NCBI GenBank assembly: GCA_904063045.1
Contig: CAJFCJ010000153.1
Coordinates: 16,582 to 43,481, forward strand
Length of the DNA: 26,900 nt
Source: Dimorphilus gyrociliatus
Lineage: Eukaryota > Annelida > Polychaeta > Dinophilidae
Direction of reading: 5' to 3'
Below, one piece after another: positions 21,431-26,900 of the stretch. Position 1 is the stretch's first letter. Every line of letters starts with the position of its first letter. A program made the translations under genes and the position numbers. The notes beneath the pieces are model-generated. The model made no database searches. It was not told where the DNA came from and saw only the letters and a list, made by a program, of their open reading frames with translations.

Positions 21431-21954
21431 TAGAAGGTTGGAAAGTTGCATAAGATGTAAAAATTTTTGTACGTGTTGGATTGATTCCAAAATCCAAAAA
21501 TAGGCAAAGGTCAGCCTTAGTACTGTTCTAATATACTGCAAACTTTTAATAATAATTGTAAGATGTTTTAGCATAAAAAAGTGATAGGTATAAACTAAAT
21601 AAACTTAATTATTCAAAATAGTATTGTGCATACAAATTCATATAAAAATTGTTTGCCATTATTAAAATTTAATATATTCATTTTTAATAAATTATATCCA
21701 AATTTTTTTTAACTAGATGAAACTAAACTTTGCCTCTTGGAAGATACTTCTAAAAATAGACAACGTAGAAAACTCCATTTGAATTTTAATTTTTTCAATA
21801 ATTTTACATATTTTATATGCATAAGGAAAATTTGTATAGAAATTGTTATTAATAATAAACATAATAATTTGTATAACATATTTAGATGTAGGATTTAAAA
21901 TATGATCTGTATTCCGTGAAGTAATTGTGTAAAGCAAAAAATACCAATAAAAGC
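21431..21954. other. AT-rich host DNA between the retroelement halves
   Basis: The minus-strand frame at 21937-21713 has no clear domain. With the neighbouring gene A exon this segment occupies the place where the retroelement's RT, RNase H and integrase core would be. I find no LTR or other element signal in it. Confidence 0.4.
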
Positions 21955-22335
21955 TTAACTGGTATTAAATAATTTCAATTTCATATTGAATTCCATCAGA
22001 ATTTGAATTGTGTTAAAGAAACTATTATCCCAGAAGAGGAAACTGTGATCTCTAACCAACAACCCGTGAGCAAAGTAAGTTATACCTTGTGAACAGCTTG
22101 TAACACTCTTTAAAAATACCATTATTTCTTCTTCATTAAATTCTTCGTAGATAATTGATTTTTGATAAGTATACCTGTCTGGATAATTGCTACTATGCAA
22201 TTCTAGTAATTCTTCAGAGTTATTATCCAAATACACCATGCCAAAATGATTATTTATAATTTTGCATGTCACATTTGAAATACCACTCTCAATATTTGGT
22301 TGTATTCAAAATTTACTGGAAGTAGTGTTTTTCTT

Positions 22336-23140
22336 TTGTAACCCTTTGAAACACGTTCTAAAAACTTCTTCGGATTTGACAGATAAGGAAGTGAGTAGTC
22401 AGACGAAATGTTTTGAAAATATTACATTTGTCATGGTACAGTTAAGAGCTACAGCCTTCTGTAAATCCATCATGGTAAAAGAACAATATAGGGAAAGCAA
22501 GAATAGAAATCTCAATCTTCCAAAATATTTTGAGGTTGATGATGAAGTATTCTTAAGAAATGATGGTGCAAGAATTGCAATAACAAAAATCCCTTCTTTA
22601 AAATGGTTAGGCCCATACCGAATAACAAAAGTCAATCATCAAAAGTGGATATATGAAATACAAATGGATGATAATACATGCAAGTTTGTACATGGTAGCA
22701 GATTAAGACTAGCCAATGAATCTAATAAGTTGGAAACAGGGAAAGAAACAACAACAATCTTTCTCCTTGTGGAGAAGGAAATAACACACCTCCAATATCT
22801 TTCTCAGGTAGAAGGAAGAAATGACTTCCAATTCCGTTTGAAGAATCACAAAGGCAGAGAAGTCATTGCCTTGTGTGACACAGGAGCATTGAGATCCTTT
22901 ATTACTGAAAAAGAAATCAAGTTAATGGATGTCACAATTATGGATAAAGAAACAATTGGCTTACCAATTATAACTTCAGCTGATGGGAAAGCTTTAAAGC
23001 AAAAAGGAAGCATAAAGCTGAATATCCAATTTGCTGGAGAAAGTATGGAACAAGAATTTATCGTTATGGAAAATCTAGACATAGCAATAATACTTGGTTG
23101 TGATTTCCTACAAACTGTGGGAGCAAACCTCAATTTTTAA
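22336..23140 (+). pseudogene. Integrase C-terminus fused to a second retropepsin
   Basis: The open frame nominally begins at 22262, but retroelement-like text starts near 22336. Integrase end: basic helix (YRESKNRNLN), F-E-V-D-D-E-V-F-L-R, and KWLGPYRITKV, the GPY/F motif that ends gypsy and gammaretroviral integrases. After a spacer of about 50 residues comes a complete retropepsin-like domain: ALCDTGALRSF around 22867-22899 (catalytic D-T-G) and IILGCDFLQTVGANLNF around 23087-23137. It aligns along its length with retropepsin 1 but is clearly diverged. TAA at 23138 stops it, yet the same frame runs on without another stop into the envelope-like frame. A protease after integrase is not the normal gag-PR-RT-IN order. 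Confidence 0.78.
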
Positions 23141-25651
23141 GCTAAACAGTGTTCTCTCAAATTTGATAGAAGGAAAGGGAACCTGGCTGAAAGAATAAGG
23201 CAACCTCAACTAAACAAAGTCACTATAGCTATGATGGGACAGCATGACTCTTCATCAGAAATCTCAGATAGTGATGATTCAGAGATGGAAGTTACTAATT
23301 CTGATACTGATTATGACACAAGCAATACTTTTGAAACAGACAGTAATTACAGTGTCAATGAACCCTCAAGCTCATCTGAAAGTGATGACACAGAAACAAA
23401 TAATGAACTGGATCAAAACACAGATTCAGAGGCAAACATTATCTCTGATAGAGAAGAGGAAATACCTTGTTCAGACAATGAGTCAATAATTACTGAAAGT
23501 GAAATTATTGATATAACCCATTCTGATAATGAGTCAACAATTATTGAAGGTGAAATTATTGACATAACCCATTCAGATAATGAGTCCATCATAGTGGTAG
23601 ATTCATCCCAAGATGAGAAAGAAAATACAGGTGACACAGACAATGAGTCAGTCATATTTTTAGATGAGACTAAAATCATCTCTGAACAATTAGATTCCCA
23701 ACAAGAAGTGGGACCACAATATATAGAGTTAGAGGATGGAATAACTATCAGAGTGGAACAACAACACAAAATTTTCAACCATTCAACTATAGCCAACACA
23801 GGAAGAGCTAACATGAAACAGATGTTGTGGCTTCCACTAGTGATGACTGTAATGGTGATCTGTGGCTGCATCCACTCAATAACAGTTCTGAAACCATCCT
23901 ACCAAGGTGCACATGTTACAACTGCAAACATTACCTTAACATTTAAACCACTGTTATACTTTTGTTCTAACCAACTACCAAGCCAGGCATTTGATCTAGC
24001 AGATGAGCCAACTTGTAATATAGAATCACAAGAAACCAAGACAATTACAGCTGATATCTATGAATTGAACTTGGAAGAAATTGAAACAAGAGCAGTAAAA
24101 TGTCAAGTGTATCTAAGAACTAATTTTTACACTTACTATTTCTTTGGAGCAAAGAAGAGGAGAATTGTTAACTCAGTTATTAAAGTAACTCATGATCAAT
24201 GCAGACAGATGGTAAAAGACAAACAATCTTTTCAAGGAAAACCTTTAATGGTGAAAAGAAACACTTGGATCCACCAAGATCAGCTTCCTGCTGCCTACAC
24301 ATGGCCAACAACTACCAAGGTGCTGGAATACACCACAATTATCCAGTTTGGCAAAGCATATTGGCAACCTCCTAATATGAAAATTACAACTAATCTGGAC
24401 TACCTGGAAGATTGTTTACCAGGGCAGTCCTATTGTGAGACAGAAGAGGCAATTATTGTCTTTAGAAACCTCAAGAATAATTACACACTTCGACAACAAT
24501 CACCATGGATAAAAATTAGCAACAGAATTAGTTGTATGAAATTTGCTGGTCACTATTCTTGCCCAGGGTATTCTATTCTGGACATCCCTTATCAAGACAA
24601 ATTCATTGATGGAATTGGTGGCCCTGGAACAAAAGTGCTAGTACCACTGGAGGAACAGAGTTTAATACAGGAAACAGGCAAGGAACACCTATACAATTTG
24701 CTACAATATCAAAAGATTGGAAAAAATAAAGAAAAACGACTATTAAACTATCCCAATAAAGTGAAAGAACAAATTATACTATACAAGAGAAACAGCCCCT
24801 TACCAAGTCTTAACCAATGGTATAGAGAAACAAACACAATGTATAAACTAATGAGAAATAAAGGCACACTCAAGGAAGTTGTGATATATCATCTACAACA
24901 ACCCATTAGTCCATCTTACTGGGAGCTGGATAACTATTATATCCAAGAAATGCTGCAAGCAGTCAATTGGACAAGGGCAACAAGACAATCTGTTACGATT
25001 TCAAAATATGTATACAGTGAGAAAAGAATCAAACAGAAGGTATTACCAACATTGGGCATATGGTATAAAGGACCACCAGCCAGAGAATTTAAGATTACCC
25101 ATGAAGGAATTTATTTTACTCTACACATGCGAATGGCTAAAAAGCAGATGAAGAAGGAAGCAAAACTGAAACATAATATAAGTAAAAACCCATACCACAA
25201 ATTCCCATTGGAAATGAGAGAAGTTGCCCGAACATCTACCTTACTACATGGCATTGATTCAAATTTTAAGAATTTAAAAAAGTTTACCCAACAGCTGTCA
25301 AGTCTTCTCTGCAATCAATTTGTTCAAAGAAGCAGGATGATGGCATTACTAGCAAATTTGGATCCTCAATTGACCACAGTGTTAACAAATGAGTTGGGAA
25401 TGCACAGTAGTCAGATGGGAGAATTAGCTATAATTAAACAATGTTCACCAATAGCCTCAACAGAAGTAGTTTGTGACTTAAGCATGATAAAAAAGAATAA
25501 CAAATGTTCTCAATTTTTACTTGTCACCATGAACAACCTGCTTTTCCAAGTAGAACCAGTTACTCATGTTTTACAGCAAGTCAATCCTGAAGAGATTATC
25601 TATAATGAGTGTAAGTCTAACAAGTTATTTAAATTATCATCTAGATATTGA
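23141..25651 (+). CDS. Acidic linker plus envelope-like glycoprotein of the retroelement
   Basis: Open for 837 codons after the TAA at 23138; first Met at 23231 gives 806 residues. Residues 1-170 are very acidic and Ser-rich with a 17-residue tandem repeat. Residues about 198-213 are hydrophobic (LWLPLVMTVMVICGC) and would be the signal peptide of the protein that follows. Residues 215-780 look like a secreted ectodomain with many Cys and N-glycosylation sites, and a late LLHGIDSNF...LLCNQF segment with a Cys spacing seen in viral fusion glycoproteins; I cannot place it in a named class. No C-terminal membrane anchor is present: the last residues look like host sequence, so the anchor and tail are lost at the junction. 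It could not work as a normal fusion protein in this form. The long frame without stops suggests a young copy. Confidence 0.68.
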   Translation, partial: AKQCSLKFDRRKGNLAERIRQPQLNKVTIAMMGQHDSSSEISDSDDSEMEVTNSDTDYDTSNTFETDSNYSVNEPSSSSESDDTETNNELDQNTDSEANIISDREEEIPCSDNESIITESEIIDITHSDNESTIIEGEIIDITHSDNESIIVVDSSQDEKENTGDTDNESVIFLDETKIISEQLDSQQEVGPQYIELEDGITIRVEQQHKIFNHSTIANTGRANMKQMLWLPLVMTVMVICGCIHSITVLKPSYQGAHVTTANITLTFKPLLYFCSNQLPSQAFDLADEPTCNIESQETKTITADIYELNLEEIETRAVKCQVYLRTNFYTYYFFGAKKRRIVNSVIKVTHDQCRQMVKDKQSFQGKPLMVKRNTWIHQDQLPAAYTWPTTTKVLEYTTIIQFGKAYWQPPNMKITTNLDYLEDCLPGQSYCETEEAIIVFRNLKNNYTLRQQSPWIKISNRISCMKFAGHYSCPGYSILDIPYQDKFIDGIGGPGTKVLVPLEEQSLIQETGKEHLYNLLQYQKIGKNKEKRLLNYPNKVKEQIILYKRNSPLPSLNQWYRETNTMYKLMRNKGTLKEVVIYHLQQPISPSYWELDNYYIQEMLQAVNWTRATRQSVTISKYVYSEKRIKQKVLPTLGIWYKGPPAREFKITHEGIYFTLHMRMAKKQMKKEAKLKHNISKNPYHKFPLEMREVARTSTLLHGIDSNFKNLKKFTQQLSSLLCNQFVQRSRMMALLANLDPQLTTVLTNELGMHSSQMGELAIIKQCSPIASTEVVCDLSMIKKNNKCSQFLLVTMNNLLFQVEPVTHVLQQVNPEEIIYNECKSNKLFKLSSRY
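23471..23677 (+). repeat. In-frame tandem repeat with SUMO-interaction-like motifs
   Basis: Two 51-base copies encode SDNESIITESEIIDITH and SDNESTIIEGEIIDITH; a third start, SDNESIIVVDSSQDE, and a fourth, DNESVIFLDET, diverge. Each unit holds a hydrophobic quartet followed by acidic or Ser residues (IIDIT, IIDIT, IIVVD, VIFLD), the form of a SUMO-interacting motif. Confidence 0.75.
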
Positions 25652-25899
25652 AAGGAAAGAAAATAACGTATAACATTTATGTGGAGAAAGAATTAGTATA
25701 TCTCTCAAATGATATTTTGCTAAGAAAACAAAATATAATACAAATTGGAAAAATGTTTTTAAAGGTGATATGTTATGATAAAAGAATGAAACAGATGATT
25801 TGATATTTTGTTAGTGAAAAAACTATTATTCTAATTTTACTTTTTGCAATTTCTCATGTTTTCAATATATAATACCCAAAAATATTGTCCATTAATTAG

Positions 25900-26248
25900 A
25901 GGACATGTTCAAGTTGAAAGGCAAAAGAATGATTGGCTATATATCTCTAATAAGAGATTTACAAAAAATGAAGCTAAGGTAATGCTATTCATATAGGCCT
26001 AAACGAAATAATAATAATTTGAATTTCAAAACGAAAACAGAAAATGTGCAAAAAATTCAATTGTATTTCTGATAATAATCATTTTGTGAAAAAGCCTCAA
26101 GAATTTTGTTTAGTGTATTTCTCATTGCATTGCAACTCTGAATCAAAAATGTTGGATGATTGCCAAATTTTTAATATATTAGATGAGAATTTACTATTTG
26201 GTGATTATTTGATGCCGTTTATTCAATGCGATAATTCAACGTTCTTCT
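25900..26248 (+). CDS. Gene C: SRCR-domain exons (partial)
   Basis: Two plus-strand exons, 25900-25978 (acceptor TTAATTAG, donor AAG|GTAATG) and 26041-26248 (acceptor GAAAACAG, donor TCT|GTAAGA), join at phase 0. The product reads GHVQVERQKNDWLYISNKRF, then a Cys-containing turn (KKMCKKFNC), then YFSLHCNSESKMLDDCQ and PFIQC, which is the SRCR layout (R-G-x-V-E-V, W-G-x-I-C-like strand, E-A-x-x-x-C, L-x-C-x-G-x-E-x-L-x-D-C). Upstream an open stretch at about 25675-25764 (YNIYVEKELVYL) may be an earlier exon, but its phase does not fit. The gene is oriented opposite to genes A and B and continues past 26248, where I do not find the next exon. The ectodomain of another receptor or a secreted scavenger-like protein are both possible. 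Confidence 0.65.
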
Positions 26249-26900
26249 GTAAGATATCTTCTTTTATACTGTCTGAAAAAGGGATTTGTTTGAAAACTCA
26301 ATGTAGGACTTGGATCACTATCTGTCATTTCTGCAATTATGTTGGATAAATAGAGAGATTTATACATAAAAGATGGTTCCAACTCCACCATTTAGATTTT
26401 CAGTTGAAGAGCAAGGGTTAGTCACTTTCCTTTGCCAAATTAATTTAATTAGCATATTGCCTAGTTCATCAGCGATTAAGATGTTACATTCATTATGGAG
26501 ATAGATAGTTAAGAGCCCTCAATATAATCTTCTCCACTGGATAAGAGTAACTACTTGTAACTTTTCCTCTTGATAGCCATATCTGTAGATTTTCTTTACA
26601 CAACTCAGTTTGCAAATACATATTGACAACAAGGAATGTCATCAACAGATGACATCTGTAAAAATCAAATTTTTACCTTTTTGACCTCGTTGACTCTACA
26701 TTCAAGTTTGTTTTCAACCTGATTTAGTAACTTGAATGTATAGTTAACAAGAATTGATTGAAGAGTAAGATCTACCTCATAAACTTGTCCATACTATCCT
26801 ACACCTATTGATTTATTTACTCTTGTTTGGCTGAATTTTAAAGGAAGAGGAATAGAAGGAAAGAGATTCACAAACTAAAAAGTAAGCTTTACAACATTTA
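26249..26900. other. Window end, nothing supported beyond gene C
   Basis: Probably intron or intergenic sequence of gene C. No phase-compatible exon, repeat or RNA gene was found. The open frame to 26349 continues past the GTAAGA donor and is most likely intronic. Confidence 0.4.

Larger units (their letters stand above)
17615..22303 (-). pseudogene. Gene A: truncated, interrupted paralogue of gene B
   Basis: Minus-strand exons matching gene B one by one: about 22303-21955 (CSQGITYF, like B's CNKIQFYL), 19613-about 19427 (AFPFGF, like B's ALPFGF), 19327-19106 (222 bases, as in B), 19040-18944, 18861-18683 (KCFLYK versus KCFLKK), 18615-18331 with two LDLa, microexon 18164-18137, 18078-17960 (LDLa 3), and 17888-17615 (LDLa 4 start; then a frameshift before GYLFHC). 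From 19327 to 17960 every junction keeps phase, so that part could still be coding. The signal-peptide exon, the rest of the SRCR exon, SRCR 3, LDLa 5-6, the LRRs and the whole 7TM domain are missing. Retroelement DNA splits the SRCR exon at about 19612 and replaces the 5' side above about 22336. A MULE fossil lies just past the 3' end. Probably a pseudogene; a secreted lectin-LDLa product is a weaker alternative. Confidence 0.8.
22336..25625 (+). mobile_element. Retroelement fragment 2: integrase end, protease 2, envelope-like
   Basis: Base composition and coding style match fragment 1, and the two halves do not overlap in content, so they probably come from one element family and perhaps one insertion. 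The left edge is near 22336, next to a gene A exon. The right edge is near 25615-25650, where the frame turns AT-rich just before SRCR exons of gene C. No LTR is seen on either side. Confidence 0.75.

Noticed and set aside
22262-22335. Start of the integrase-containing frame at 22262
   Set aside because: It begins with TTG and overlaps AT-rich host DNA next to the gene A exon; retroelement-like text starts only near 22336.
3615-23140. Alternative genetic code with TAA as sense, because three TAA codons interrupt otherwise open frames
   Set aside because: The first GPCR and the MULE frame end properly, intact gene B has no internal TAA, and the affected sequences are all decayed copies with other defects.
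23413-23871. Minus-strand 152-codon frame
   Set aside because: Shadow of the acidic repeat in the plus-strand retroelement frame; its repeats mirror the plus-strand units.
1-26900. CRISPR array, tRNA, rRNA or bacterial operon signals
   Set aside because: None found; introns, modular exons and eukaryotic transposons show a nuclear animal genome.

Overview
This is an AT-rich animal (metazoan) nuclear segment, not a microbial one. Genes are split by short GT-AG introns (54 to about 470 bases in the models below). The products are rhodopsin-family receptors with mosaic ectodomains (SRCR, C-type-lectin, LDLa and leucine-rich modules), and the mobile DNA is a MULE-type DNA transposon and Ty3/gypsy-like retroelement pieces. 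I cannot name the species. Receptors of the GRL101/LGR type are known from molluscs and other invertebrates, but the sequence alone does not choose a phylum.

Layout. (1) 249-1277 (+): an intact single-exon peptide-type GPCR. (2) About 3000-4127 (-): a decayed copy (D) of a GRL101-like receptor. (3) 4128-6845: a MULE element whose inverted ends are built from short tandem repeats and whose three-exon FLYWCH/MULE transposase (-) is fully open, but the first catalytic Asp reads Asn. (4) 7000-7426 (+): two phase-compatible exons of a C-type-lectin-like gene (E). (5) About 7940-8315 (+): a probable retroelement promoter, leader and gag start. (6) 15810-9477 (-): gene B. I assembled 16 exons whose phases all agree, giving about 1480 codons: signal peptide, SRCR-like modules, a C-type-lectin-like domain, six LDLa repeats, leucine-rich repeats and a complete 7TM domain. 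(7) About 17310-17440 (+): a MULE fossil. (8) About 22272-17615 (-): gene A, a paralogue of B with the same exon phases, including a 28-base microexon, but without the LRR-7TM end and broken by retroelement DNA. (9) 19612-21430 and about 22336-25625 (+): two complementary pieces of a retroelement (gag-protease-RT start; integrase end-second protease-acidic linker-envelope-like). They are separated by about 0.9 kb that contains a gene A exon. (10) 25900-26248 (+): SRCR exons of another gene (C).

Together the window is a local cluster of mosaic ectodomain receptors (B intact, A and D broken, C and E fragments on the other strand), reworked by MULE and retroelement insertions. The most unusual features are gene B's domain assembly with its conserved microexon, the retroelement polyprotein with a second retropepsin between integrase and envelope, and a row of SUMO-interaction-like motifs in the linker after that protease.
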